From NCBI RefSeq assembly GCF_014284335.1, contig NZ_JACOGF010000006.1:248001-312000 (forward strand): DNA of 64,000 nt, in the 5' to 3' direction. The position numbers and the translations under genes are program-made. The stretch comes from Undibacterium hunanense (GTDB lineage: Bacteria > Pseudomonadota > Gammaproteobacteria > Burkholderiales > Burkholderiaceae_D). A model generated the notes under the pieces. The model ran no database searches. It was given only the letters and a program-made list of their open reading frames with translations, and was not told the origin of the DNA. Below, piece by piece: positions 42,194-50,560 of the stretch (position 1 is the stretch's first letter; each line of letters opens with the position of its first letter).

Positions 42194-42296
42194 ACTAGCG
42201 GGCTATTGAAGGCAGCTGTTGTCTGTCGTGCAAGTGGCGTTCATGCAAATGTCATTTACTTTATCAATAAGGGGAGGATAATTATCTGGAGCAAAC

Positions 42297-42323
42297 ATGT
42301 TTCAGATTTGTTCTATGTATTAA
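42297..42323 (+). CDS. Possible 8-codon leader ORF before dksA
   Basis: ATG at 42297 opens an 8-codon frame MFQICSMY with its own ribosome binding site GGAG (42288-42291, 5 bases away), ending TAA 24 bases before the dksA GTG and in the same frame. It could act as a translational leader or reinitiation element. It may be chance. Confidence 0.35.
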   Translation: MFQICSMY

Positions 42324-42347
42324 CCCGTCGTATCGAAAGTAAGCGAA

Positions 42348-42803
42348 GTGGCAACTAAATCAACTAAATCGACTGCTACAGTCAGCGCCCCCGAAGCTCT
42401 GCTCACTGAGGAAGAAATCCTCAAGATGGGCGAGAAGGACTATATGAACGCTGCACAACTGGCATTTTTCAAGGCCCGTTTGCAGCAGCTTGAGAAGGAT
42501 TTATTGAAGAACGCCGACGAAACCACCGAGCATCTTCGTGAAACCGTATTGGTACCAGACCCGGCAGACCGTGCCACGATAGAGGAAGAACATGCGCTGG
42601 AATTGCGCACCCGCGATCGTGAACGCAAACTGCTGAAGAAAGTACAGCAATCCATCAATAGCATTGATGAAGGCGATTACGGCTGGTGCGAAGAAACCGG
42701 TGAGCCGATAGGCATCCCACGTCTGCTGGCGCGCCCTACAGCGACCCTGTCCCTGGAAGCACAGCAAAGACGTGAAATGAAGCAAAAGCTGTACGGCGAC
42801 TGA
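42348..42803 (+). CDS. dksA: RNA polymerase-binding protein DksA, zinc-poor type
   Basis: This 151-residue RNA polymerase secondary-channel protein works with ppGpp in the stringent response. The coiled-coil tip DPADRA (71-76) keeps D71 and D74. The zinc finger does not: C114 is present, but T117, S135 and A138 occupy the other three positions, as in zinc-independent DksA variants. The gene starts with GTG (an in-frame stop lies 24 bases upstream, with no ATG in between) and has no strong ribosome binding site. The adjacent zinc genes make the missing cysteines notable. Confidence 0.9.
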   Translation: MATKSTKSTATVSAPEALLTEEEILKMGEKDYMNAAQLAFFKARLQQLEKDLLKNADETTEHLRETVLVPDPADRATIEEEHALELRTRDRERKLLKKVQQSINSIDEGDYGWCEETGEPIGIPRLLARPTATLSLEAQQRREMKQKLYGD

Positions 42804-42865
42804 GCAAGATCTGGACTGACAGCACTTCTGAGTGCGATAGGCCTGCAGTTAAAAAGCGTGCGGCT

Positions 42866-42898
42866 AAAAGCGTGCAGTTAACCACTGCGCGCTTTTTT
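42866..42898 (+). terminator. dksA terminator
   Basis: AAAAGCGTGCAGT (42866-42878) pairs with ACTGCGCGCTTTT (42884-42896), with one wobble pair and a T-tract. The 302-base gap to the next gene holds only this and the operator that follows. Confidence 0.75.
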
Positions 42899-42909
42899 AC
42901 GAAATGAGA

Positions 42910-42924
42910 TGCAACAATGTTGCA
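42910..42924 (+). promoter_or_regulatory. Second TGCAA-N5-TTGCA operator
   Basis: TGCAA-CAATG-TTGCA is a palindrome with the same layout as the site before the Fur/Zur gene, 182 bases upstream of the small exported protein and its ZnuD-like neighbour. Confidence 0.5.
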
Positions 42925-43105
42925 GGCGTATGAACTTTTGTCGCTGAAACAACTCCAATGGCGGTAACGATGCCGTCAATAACTGCCCATTCGCAGCGCA
43001 TCCAGACCAGAATGTCGGTTTTTTGCTACAATTTCCCAATTCTTTTTTGTTTTTTATTTTGGCTTCAAGCCTGATACCGATTAGCTTCAGATAACCCCCC
43101 ACACC

Positions 43106-43507
43106 ATGTTGCCGTCACTCACCTCAAGCAAGAACAACAGCAAGCGCTACTTGTTGTTATTTCTGCTGCCTGCGCTGTTATTCAGCCAATGGCTGGGGTT
43201 TGCGCATCGACTGTCACATGCGGGCTGGGCTGAAGGTAAGGCGCCAGTCGTCTTTAGCCAGCAGGCGGTCAATGCCTCCAGCCTGATCGACGGACTGTGG
43301 CCTAACAGCAAGGATGACAGCAGTACCCAGCATTCCTGCGCCCTGTACGATGCTGCCTGCGTCGCCGAATACCTGCACCTGTTGCCTGACCAGATTGTCC
43401 TGCTGGATGGGCACGCCCTGGTTTCAATCAATAACCGCAGCACCAGTTGGCAAGCCCTGCTGCGTGTAGCTTTCTCTTCCCGCGCCCCACCTTTCCTGTT
43501 TGCCTGA
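43106..43507 (+). CDS. Small exported or membrane-anchored protein, function unknown
   Basis: This 133-residue protein is not recognised. A basic N-terminus and hydrophobic stretch (about 15-30) suggest a signal peptide or one transmembrane helix. The rest is presumably periplasmic, with two cysteines (SCALYDAAC) that could form a disulfide or metal site, and one His early on. It lies directly between the palindromic operator and the ZnuD-like receptor, so it is a candidate accessory factor for zinc uptake. Confidence 0.6.
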   Translation: MLPSLTSSKNNSKRYLLLFLLPALLFSQWLGFAHRLSHAGWAEGKAPVVFSQQAVNASSLIDGLWPNSKDDSSTQHSCALYDAACVAEYLHLLPDQIVLLDGHALVSINNRSTSWQALLRVAFSSRAPPFLFA

Positions 43508-43616
43508 ACCGTTTATCCGCCCTCCTTTGCCTTTGTGAAGGACGGGCCTGGCATCAATTCGTCCAGACCAGCCTAGCTGAAGTCGGACATTGCATCATTT
43601 GCAAACAGGAAATAAT

Positions 43617-45623
43617 ATGGCTTTTCAACGTACACTGATTACTACCGCAGTCATGGCACTGCTCGCCCAATTCAACCATGGTGCCCGGGCTGAAGGCTCG
43701 CCCATGACTACCGTCACGGTGACATCCAACCCCATCAGCAATGATGAAAACCTGCAGGTACTGACACCGGCCAAGATATTGTCCGGGCCAGAACTGAAGG
43801 CAAAAGTAGGCACTTCCCTGGGCGATACCCTGAGTGGCGAGCTGGGAGTATCGGCATCCGGCTTCGGTGCGGGTGCATCACGCCCCATCATCCGTGGTCT
43901 GGAAGGCCCGCGCGTCAAGATCCTGCAAAACGGCATGGGTGTGGCCGACGTCTCCAGCCTGTCGAATGACCATGCAGTCGCCAGCGAAAGTGCTACCGCG
44001 CAGCAGATTGAAGTCTTGCGCGGCCCTGCCGCTCTTCTGTATGGCAGCGGTGCCATTGGCGGCCTGGTGAATGTGGTGGATAACCGTATCCCTACCGTGC
44101 TCAACAAACAGACTACCGGCGAAGCCGAAGTGCGCATCGGTACCGTCAACCAGGAAAAGAGCCTGTCCTTTTCCGTCGATGGTTCCAGTGGTGTGGTTGG
44201 CCTGCATGCCGATGGCAGCAGCCGCGATACCAGCAACTATAAAATCCCGGGCAGCAGCGAATTGAATAATCCGGCCTCGGCCAGTGGCCGCCTGAATTCC
44301 AGCTTTACCCGCGAATCTACCCTGGCTGTGGGCGCATCCGTAATCCAGTCCTGGGGATATGTCGGTGCAGCGGTTCAGACACTGAATGACCACTACGGCA
44401 TCCCGACGGCAGAACGCTCATTCATCGACCTGCGCCAGAACCGCTTCGATCTTGATGGTTTGCTGAATTCACCCATCAATGGCTTTGACAGTCTGAAATA
44501 CAAATTCAGCGCCACCGACTATCAGCATACCGAAAAAGCCCAGGACGGCTCGCCGAATACTTACTTCAAAAATAAATCGATGGAAGGCCGCGTGGTGTTG
44601 TCGCATCCATCCTGGGCTGGCTGGCAAGGTAGCTGGGGACTGCAGACCGAACAGGTGAAGTTCTCTGCCCTGTCCGCCAGCAGTGGCCGTGCCGATACGG
44701 TACCGCCAACCACGTCCACTTCACTGGCCGCTTTCGTGGTAGAGCAAAAGCAGTTTGGTGATGTTGTCGCCAGCACCGGCGTACGGATGGAAAACGTCAA
44801 CCGCAAACCGGATGCGGGCACCGGCCTGCCTTCGCGTGAGTTCAACCTGTTTTCCGCCTCCGCAGGCGGACTGTGGCAATTCGAAAAGGGTTACAGTGCT
44901 GGCCTCAGCCTGTCATGGGCGCAACGCGCACCGGCAACTGAAGAACTGTATTCAAACGGCCCGCATGAATCCACTGCAACATTTGACATAGGCAGTGTCA
45001 ACATGAAGAAAGAAGTTTCACGCAATGTCGAACTCAGCCTGCAAAAAACCAGTGGCATCCTGCACTGGAAAGTGAATGCCTTCCTCAACAAGGTCAGCAA
45101 CTATATCTACGGCCATACGGATGGCACCAAAGTGGATGAAGAGGGCATACCCGATGCCGATGCCGAATTTACCCGCCGCAACTGGTCACAGGCATCTGCC
45201 ACCATCCGTGGCGGCGAAGCCGAAATCAGCTACAACCTGCTGGGCGAAGGCCCGTCAATACGTGCATTCGCAGACTATTCACGCGGCACCCTTGACAGCA
45301 TGGGCAGCCTGCCCTTGCAACCGGCCACCCGTACCGGCGTGGATCTGGGCTATCGCGAAGGCAAATGGCGTGCTGGCCTGAATATCTTGCATGCACAACG
45401 GCAAGACCGGCTGGCCAGCTTTGAAAGTTTCGAGACACCGTCCTATACCAAGGTCGATGCCAGCCTGACCTATACCCATCCCTACCAGAACAGTCAGCTG
45501 ACCTGGTTCCTGATGGCCAAGAACCTGCTGAACCAGGATATCCGCCTGTCTACATCGGTATTGCGGGAAAGTGTGCCGCAACCCGGCAGGAACGTTCTTG
45601 CGGGGCTGAGAGTCAGCTTCTAA
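43617..45623 (+). CDS. znuD: TonB-dependent receptor, ZnuD-like
   Basis: This 668-residue outer-membrane receptor has a signal peptide (cleavage near ARA), a plug domain with IIRGLEGPRVKILQNG, EVLRGPAALLYGSGAIGG (about 130-150), and a 22-strand barrel ending in VLAGLRVSF. The plug sequence is close to ZnuD-type zinc/heme receptors, which import zinc when it is scarce. The ATG at 43617 has AGGAAATAAT before it. The Fur/Zur gene, CobW and the shared palindromes support a zinc role; the actual ligand is not proven. Confidence 0.88.
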   Translation: MAFQRTLITTAVMALLAQFNHGARAEGSPMTTVTVTSNPISNDENLQVLTPAKILSGPELKAKVGTSLGDTLSGELGVSASGFGAGASRPIIRGLEGPRVKILQNGMGVADVSSLSNDHAVASESATAQQIEVLRGPAALLYGSGAIGGLVNVVDNRIPTVLNKQTTGEAEVRIGTVNQEKSLSFSVDGSSGVVGLHADGSSRDTSNYKIPGSSELNNPASASGRLNSSFTRESTLAVGASVIQSWGYVGAAVQTLNDHYGIPTAERSFIDLRQNRFDLDGLLNSPINGFDSLKYKFSATDYQHTEKAQDGSPNTYFKNKSMEGRVVLSHPSWAGWQGSWGLQTEQVKFSALSASSGRADTVPPTTSTSLAAFVVEQKQFGDVVASTGVRMENVNRKPDAGTGLPSREFNLFSASAGGLWQFEKGYSAGLSLSWAQRAPATEELYSNGPHESTATFDIGSVNMKKEVSRNVELSLQKTSGILHWKVNAFLNKVSNYIYGHTDGTKVDEEGIPDADAEFTRRNWSQASATIRGGEAEISYNLLGEGPSIRAFADYSRGTLDSMGSLPLQPATRTGVDLGYREGKWRAGLNILHAQRQDRLASFESFETPSYTKVDASLTYTHPYQNSQLTWFLMAKNLLNQDIRLSTSVLRESVPQPGRNVLAGLRVSF

Positions 45624-45706
45624 TGTTAAAAAGTCAGCTAAGAATTGCAAGAAAAATGTAAGCAGATGTAATTGCACATTTGGTTATCAATTCATAACCT
45701 GTAAGT

Positions 45707-45735
45707 ATAGGAGGTGGTATCCACCTCCTATTTCA
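45707..45735 (+). terminator. Terminator after the TonB receptor
   Basis: ATAGGAGGTGG (45707-45717) and CCACCTCCTAT (45721-45731) form a perfect 11-bp stem with a 3-base loop, followed by TTTC. A separate GGTTAT/ATAACC palindrome (45682-45699) lies just before it. Confidence 0.85.
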
Positions 45736-45917
45736 TTAAAAAACCAGTCTAATCAGTTTGTTTTTGACGATCTTGCGTAGGATTTAAAAGAACATTTGAA
45801 AAAAAACTGGTTGGACCTGTTGAGCCCAGTCAACCATTCCATCGTAAATCAGAATATACTAAGCACTCGTCAAATTCGCTAGCGGGCGGTTAGCGTTTAT
45901 TCTTATTCGGGAACAAA

Positions 45918-47318
45918 GTGGGGATTTTTTCTCTTTTCGGTAAAAAAGGTGTCAAGCAGGAAGATCGCTCCACCGAGAAATCTTCTTCTAGAAAGACGCG
46001 CTCCAAGAATGGTAATACCGTCATTGGCGGTTTCCAGGACAGTGAGGTATTTAGCAATTCCATCATTGCTCAGCGTCATATCGCCCGTGCTACCGAAAGA
46101 AAAATCGACGCCATCGAATTTGAAATGTCGCGTGACATAGTCAAGACCCGTCCGCCGACTGTCACCAAGACCGATCTGCTAAACCCGCCAGCCGAAGCAC
46201 CTGTTTCGTCAAGAAAAGCCCCACCCGTAGAATTCCAGACAACGATGCCGTTGACCCTGCCTACCGATTATCTGCTTGGGCAGAATTCGGAAATGCCCGG
46301 GTCCGCCGTTGCGCATAGCGAATCCGTACCTTTGCTGGAAGAAGCAGCGATCCTGTTTGCCAGTGGCCAGGCCGAAGTCGCCGAACAAATGCTGGTGGCT
46401 GCAGTCCACCAGGAGCTGGGTGATGCCACCGAAATTGGCTGGCAAATGCTGTTTGACCTGTATCGCATCGGCAATGACCAGCACAAGTTTGAAAGCCTGT
46501 CGCTCGATTACGCCAATAAATTTGAAACCTCCCCACCTTTGTGGCCAGAGGTACTGAACAATACTGACCAGGATACCGATAACCGGGCCGACAACACCAT
46601 GGCCAATATCAGCTTCCCGGCCAAACTGGATGCTGGCATAGTCAAGGTCCTGGAAAAAATCCAGAACGCCAGCGCCAAGAGCCGCAGCCTGCGTCTGGAT
46701 TTTATACGCGTCAAGGAAGTCGACCCCATCGGTTGCGGCCTGCTATTGCGTGCATTCAAGAATCTGAAAAAATCCGGCCACGATCTGATATTGATTGGTG
46801 CCAAAGACCTGTCGGACAAAATCCGTGCGATTTTGCTGGTAGGTCGCCGTGACGAGACCGAAGCGCCATGGCTGCTCTTGCTGGAACTCTTGCAATTGCT
46901 GCATTTTGAACAGGCCTTCGAAGAAGTCAGTATGGATTACTGCATCACCTTCGAAGTATCGCCGCCGTCTTTTGAAGCGCCAAAAAACAATATCACCAGT
47001 TCCTTCCCGGAAATCAGTAATCAGGACGAAGCCGCCTCTGACAGCTTCCTCATGCCTAAAGTGGTAGAAGGCAAGACTGAATTCCTGCTGCAAGGCATCG
47101 CCGAGCAGGCAGAAAACCAGAATCCGCTGATACTCGATTGTTCACGCCTGGAACGGGTTGAGTTCGGTGCCTCGGCACAGTTGCTGAATGGCCTGGCCCC
47201 TATCGCCGGCAAAAACGGCATGAGCATACGCTTTGAAAACGTCAATTATCTGGTGATGATGCTGTTCCACGCCATGGGCCTGAAGAACATTGCCAGCATC
47301 ATCGTCCGCAAACACTAA
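45918..47318 (+). CDS. STAS-domain-like protein upstream of hslV
   Basis: This 466-residue cytoplasmic protein starts with GTG after GGGAAC. The N-terminal 120 or so residues are basic and low-complexity. Two STAS-like (anti-sigma-factor-antagonist type) regions are suggested: about 220-305 (LRLDFIRVKEVDPIGCGLLLRA) and about 390-465 (PLILDCSRLERVEFGASAQLLN), with a tetratricopeptide-like stretch (LFASGQAEVAEQMLVAAV) before them. The specific role is unknown; it may be a scaffold or regulatory protein. Confidence 0.7.
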   Translation: MGIFSLFGKKGVKQEDRSTEKSSSRKTRSKNGNTVIGGFQDSEVFSNSIIAQRHIARATERKIDAIEFEMSRDIVKTRPPTVTKTDLLNPPAEAPVSSRKAPPVEFQTTMPLTLPTDYLLGQNSEMPGSAVAHSESVPLLEEAAILFASGQAEVAEQMLVAAVHQELGDATEIGWQMLFDLYRIGNDQHKFESLSLDYANKFETSPPLWPEVLNNTDQDTDNRADNTMANISFPAKLDAGIVKVLEKIQNASAKSRSLRLDFIRVKEVDPIGCGLLLRAFKNLKKSGHDLILIGAKDLSDKIRAILLVGRRDETEAPWLLLLELLQLLHFEQAFEEVSMDYCITFEVSPPSFEAPKNNITSSFPEISNQDEAASDSFLMPKVVEGKTEFLLQGIAEQAENQNPLILDCSRLERVEFGASAQLLNGLAPIAGKNGMSIRFENVNYLVMMLFHAMGLKNIASIIVRKH

Positions 47319-47422
47319 GCAGTTTCCATAATAGCAAGCGCTTAAGCTGAATGCCCTGTTCAGCTACGGGTTTGCCACGGGTTTGCCATAAGCTTGCCGT
47401 GGCTACAACACTTACTGTAGTG

Positions 47423-47450
47423 CTTGTAATTCTGCGAAAACACCCCATTT
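47423..47450 (+). promoter_or_regulatory. Sigma-32 (heat-shock)-like promoter of hslVU
   Basis: CTTGTAA (47423-47429), 13 bases, CCCCATTT (47443-47450) is close to the sigma-32 consensus CTTGAAA-N11-16-CCCCATNT. A small CGGGC/GCCCG hairpin follows at 47460-47475, near the predicted start, as in the structured 5' leader of E. coli hslVU. Confidence 0.75.
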
Positions 47451-47542
47451 TCAAAAAAACGGGCAATCCAGCCCGGCATCCGCCTTCAGCCCATCTGGCC
47501 TGAGCATTTGCAGCAGGCGTAGCGAATATCAATGAGGTTCAT

Positions 47543-48079
47543 ATGGAACAATTTCACGGCACCACCATCCTGACAGTGCGACGCGGCAATCTGGTTGCCC
47601 TTGGCGGCGACGGTCAGGTCACCCTGGGCAATATCGTCATGAAGGGCACTGCCCGCAAGGTACGCAAGCTGTACCACAACAAGGTACTGGCAGGGTTTGC
47701 CGGCGGCACTGCCGATGCATTCACCCTGATCGAACGCTTTGAATCCAAGCTGGAAAAACACCAGGGCCACCTGATGCGTGCCTCGGTAGAACTGGCCAAA
47801 GACTGGCGTACCGACCGCATGCTGCGCCGCCTGGAAGCCATGCTGCTGGTCGCCGACAAGGATACGACCCTGGTCATCACCGGCAACGGCGACGTGCTGG
47901 AACCAAACCAGGGAATAGGCGCGATCGGCTCGGGCGGCACCTTTGCCCAGTCGGCAGCAATTGCCCTGTTTGAAAACACGGATCTGTCGCCAGTCGACAT
48001 CGTCAAAAAATCACTGACTATTGCCGGCGAGTTGTGCATTTATACCAACTTGTCGCACACCATAGAAACACTGGAATAG
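47543..48079 (+). CDS. hslV: HslV protease subunit
   Basis: This 178-residue proteasome-related peptidase has a short propeptide, MEQFHG, removed to expose the catalytic T7 (TTILTVRRG). The characteristic GDGQVTLGN follows. It forms a dodecamer capped by the HslU unfoldase and degrades misfolded proteins after heat shock. AGGTT lies before the ATG. hslU begins 13 bases later. Confidence 0.97.
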   Translation: MEQFHGTTILTVRRGNLVALGGDGQVTLGNIVMKGTARKVRKLYHNKVLAGFAGGTADAFTLIERFESKLEKHQGHLMRASVELAKDWRTDRMLRRLEAMLLVADKDTTLVITGNGDVLEPNQGIGAIGSGGTFAQSAAIALFENTDLSPVDIVKKSLTIAGELCIYTNLSHTIETLE

Positions 48080-48092
48080 ATTGGAACAAGCA

Positions 48093-49430
48093 ATGAACAT
48101 GACCCCACAAGAGATCGTCTCTGAACTCGATAAACATGTAGTCGGCCAGTCAAAGGCCAAGCGTGCGGTTGCCATCGCCCTGCGTAACCGCTGGCGCCGT
48201 CAGCAGGTGCAGGAACCGCTGCGCCATGAAATCACGCCCAAGAACATCCTCATGATAGGCCCGACCGGTGTCGGCAAAACCGAAATCGCCCGTCGCCTGG
48301 CCAAACTGGCAGACGCTCCTTTCATCAAGATCGAAGCCACCAAGTTTACCGAAGTTGGTTATGTAGGCCGCGATGTTGATACCATCATCCGTGACCTGAT
48401 CGACATAGGCATCAAGCAAACCCGTGAAAGCGCCACCCGCAAAGTGCGTGCCCGTGCCGAAGATGCGGCAGAAGACCGGGTACTCGACATCCTGCTGCCA
48501 CCAGCACGCGATTTTGGCTTCCAGCCCAATGAAGCGGAAGCAGCACCAGCCGACAACACTACCCGCCAGACTTTCCGCAAGCGTCTGCGTGAAGGTGCGC
48601 TGGATGACAAGGAAATTGAAATCGAAGTGGCCGAAGGCGTAGCCCAGATGGAAATCATGGCACCGCCCGGCATGGAAGAAATGACCGAACAGATCAAGAC
48701 CATGTTCTCGGGCATGGGCAGTGGCCGCAAGAAATCGCGCAAGCTGAAAATCAAGGAAGCAATGAAGCTGCTGATTGAAGAAGAAGCAGGCAAGCTGGTC
48801 AATGAAGAAGAGCTGAAGCAGGAAGCGATTCGCAATGTAGAACAAAACGGCATCGTCTTCCTCGATGAAATCGACAAGATCGCCTCACGTTCTGAAACTG
48901 GCGGCGCTGAAGTCTCACGCGCCGGCGTACAGCGTGATTTGCTGCCGCTGGTCGAAGGCACCACCGTCAATACCAAGTACGGCATGATCAAGACTGACCA
49001 TATCCTGTTTATTGCGTCAGGTGCTTTCCACCTGGCCAAACCGTCTGATCTGATTCCGGAACTGCAAGGCCGTTTCCCTATCCGCGTGGAACTGGAATCC
49101 CTGTCCATCGCCGATTTTGAACGCATCCTGACCGGTACTGATGCCTGCCTGACACGCCAGTACCAGGCATTGCTGGCGACGGAAGAGGTACAGATAGACT
49201 TTACCCCTGAGGGTGTGGAAAGACTGGCCGGTATCGCTTATTCAGTCAATGAAACGACAGAAAATATCGGTGCCCGCCGTTTGTACACGGTCATGGAAAA
49301 ATTGCTGGAAGAAATTTCTTTCGATGCCCACCAGAACAGTGGCAAGACTGTCACCATCGATGCTGCCTACGTCAATGAACGTCTGGAAGCCCTGTCGGTG
49401 AATGAAGACCTGTCACGCTACGTGCTGTAA
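48093..49430 (+). CDS. hslU: HslU ATPase subunit
   Basis: This 445-residue AAA+ unfoldase for HslV has Walker [10 protein letters not shown] (about 57-65) and Walker B IVFLDEID (about 251-258), with the GYVGRD pore region before the I domain, and the C-terminal tail that docks on HslV (LSRYVL). The ATG at 48093, with GGAAC 5-9 bases before it, is chosen over the TTG at 48081. It is in the hslV operon. Confidence 0.97.
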   Translation: MNMTPQEIVSELDKHVVGQSKAKRAVAIALRNRWRRQQVQEPLRHEITPKNILMIGPTGVGKTEIARRLAKLADAPFIKIEATKFTEVGYVGRDVDTIIRDLIDIGIKQTRESATRKVRARAEDAAEDRVLDILLPPARDFGFQPNEAEAAPADNTTRQTFRKRLREGALDDKEIEIEVAEGVAQMEIMAPPGMEEMTEQIKTMFSGMGSGRKKSRKLKIKEAMKLLIEEEAGKLVNEEELKQEAIRNVEQNGIVFLDEIDKIASRSETGGAEVSRAGVQRDLLPLVEGTTVNTKYGMIKTDHILFIASGAFHLAKPSDLIPELQGRFPIRVELESLSIADFERILTGTDACLTRQYQALLATEEVQIDFTPEGVERLAGIAYSVNETTENIGARRLYTVMEKLLEEISFDAHQNSGKTVTIDAAYVNERLEALSVNEDLSRYVL

Positions 49431-49459
49431 ATTTTTAACTGCTCAACCCGGGATTCAAC

Positions 49460-49636
49460 ATGGCAAACAAGGCGCTGGCAACACGACAACGCATGCAGTT
49501 CCGGGTTGAGCTTGCACAGGTACCGGCCAATCGCAGGCCGCAGCCAGTCAGGAAGACGCAACCCGGCTATCGTGGTCTGGCCATTAATACATCGACGTCT
49601 ATTGTCAACACCACCGACAAGTCAGAAGACAAATAA
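49460..49636 (+). CDS. Possible small basic protein (58 residues)
   Basis: An uninterrupted 58-codon frame between hslU and msrC encodes a basic, Gln/Arg-rich peptide (MANKALATRQRMQFRVELAQ at the start). Codon choice (CTG, GCA, AAC, AAG) looks like its neighbours. A weak GGGAT lies ahead of the ATG. No homologue is recognised, so it may be an unannotated small protein or chance. Confidence 0.4.
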   Translation: MANKALATRQRMQFRVELAQVPANRRPQPVRKTQPGYRGLAINTSTSIVNTTDKSEDK

Positions 49637-49659
49637 TCCCTTTAAAAAAGAGAAAACAT

Positions 49660-50169
49660 ATGTTTAACAGCCCAACTGCCAGCGACCAACCCGACTATTC
49701 CATGCTGTCACGCCAGCTTGCCAGCATACTGGAAAGCGAACGTAATCTGATTACCAATGCAGCACAATTTTCTGCCTTCATCTATAACAGCATCAGTGAC
49801 CTCAACTGGGCCGGTTTTTATCTGTGCACAACGGCCAGTAAGCCGACGGCAGAATTCCCGCATGAACTTTTGCTCGGGCCTTTCCAGGGCAAGGTTGCCT
49901 GCACCCGCATCCCGTTCAATCGTGGAGTCTGCGGCACGGCAGCGGCGGAAAGACGTACGGTACTGGTGTCTGATGTGCATGCATTTCCTGGCCATATCGC
50001 TTGCGATTCGGCATCGAATTCCGAAATCGTCATCCCGCTGATCAAGGATGGAGAATTATTTGGTGTATTTGATATCGACAGCCCACGCCTGGACAGATTC
50101 AGTGCCGAAGACCAGCAGGGTCTGGAGCAACTGGTCGCTATTTTCATGGCTGCCAGCGATATCAGATAA
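49660..50169 (+). CDS. msrC: Free methionine-(R)-sulfoxide reductase (fRMsr)
   Basis: This 169-residue GAF-fold reductase has cysteines C81, C91 and C115 spaced 10 and 24 residues apart, exactly as in E. coli YebR/MsrC. C115 attacks free methionine-R-sulfoxide and the others resolve disulfides, with thioredoxin as the reductant. It repairs free Met sulfoxide after oxidative stress. It lies just downstream of the putative small protein and hslU. Confidence 0.93.
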   Translation: MFNSPTASDQPDYSMLSRQLASILESERNLITNAAQFSAFIYNSISDLNWAGFYLCTTASKPTAEFPHELLLGPFQGKVACTRIPFNRGVCGTAAAERRTVLVSDVHAFPGHIACDSASNSEIVIPLIKDGELFGVFDIDSPRLDRFSAEDQQGLEQLVAIFMAASDIR

Positions 50170-50217
50170 GCTAGTTTTGGTCCGCCGCCCCGGGGCCAAT
50201 TGTGACTGACGACAGAC

Positions 50218-50245
50218 AAAGACCAAGTTTGACCTGGTCTTTTTT
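50218..50245 (+). terminator. msrC terminator
   Basis: AAAGACC (50218-50224) and GGTCTTT (50236-50242) form a 7-bp stem followed by a T-tract. Confidence 0.75.
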
Positions 50246-50323
50246 GTTAAGCTATGTCAAAAATCCGCTCTGTCCTGTATTGCCGTTCTACACTGAAATA
50301 TCAGTGTTAGCAGGGATAGTCAC

Positions 50324-50536
50324 ATGTCAGGGAATCGTCGTCGGAAAATGCAACGCAAGCGCAAACTGCTCTTGCGCAGGCGTGACGTGCTGACCCGCTT
50401 CATGGTGGACCTGGGAATTCATTATCTGGAGATACTGGGGCTGGACAAGGCCATGGATTTCTTGCGCAAGCATCAGGTGCCGGATACGGTTATCAGCAGG
50501 GTGCTGCGTTTTCCGGAATACCGGCGAAAATATTAA
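50324..50536 (+). CDS. Small basic protein, function unknown
   Basis: This 70-residue, strongly basic protein starts MSGNRRRKMQRKRKLLLRRR, followed by an amphipathic helix (LTRFMVDLGIHYLEILGLDK) and another basic end. No domain is recognised. The composition suggests nucleic-acid or membrane binding, but that is a guess. It sits alone between the msrC terminator and the convergent gpsA. Confidence 0.5.
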   Translation: MSGNRRRKMQRKRKLLLRRRDVLTRFMVDLGIHYLEILGLDKAMDFLRKHQVPDTVISRVLRFPEYRRKY

Positions 50537-50560
50537 ATCGCCACCGCCAGGTATCTGCTT

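Noticed and set aside
45682..45699. GGTTAT-N6-ATAACC palindrome as a zinc-regulator site
   Set aside because: It lies downstream of the TonB receptor stop and just before its terminator, with no gene start nearby.
48359..49126. 255-codon minus-strand ORF over hslU
   Set aside because: It is serine/arginine-rich antisense sequence with no domain; the plus strand encodes HslU.
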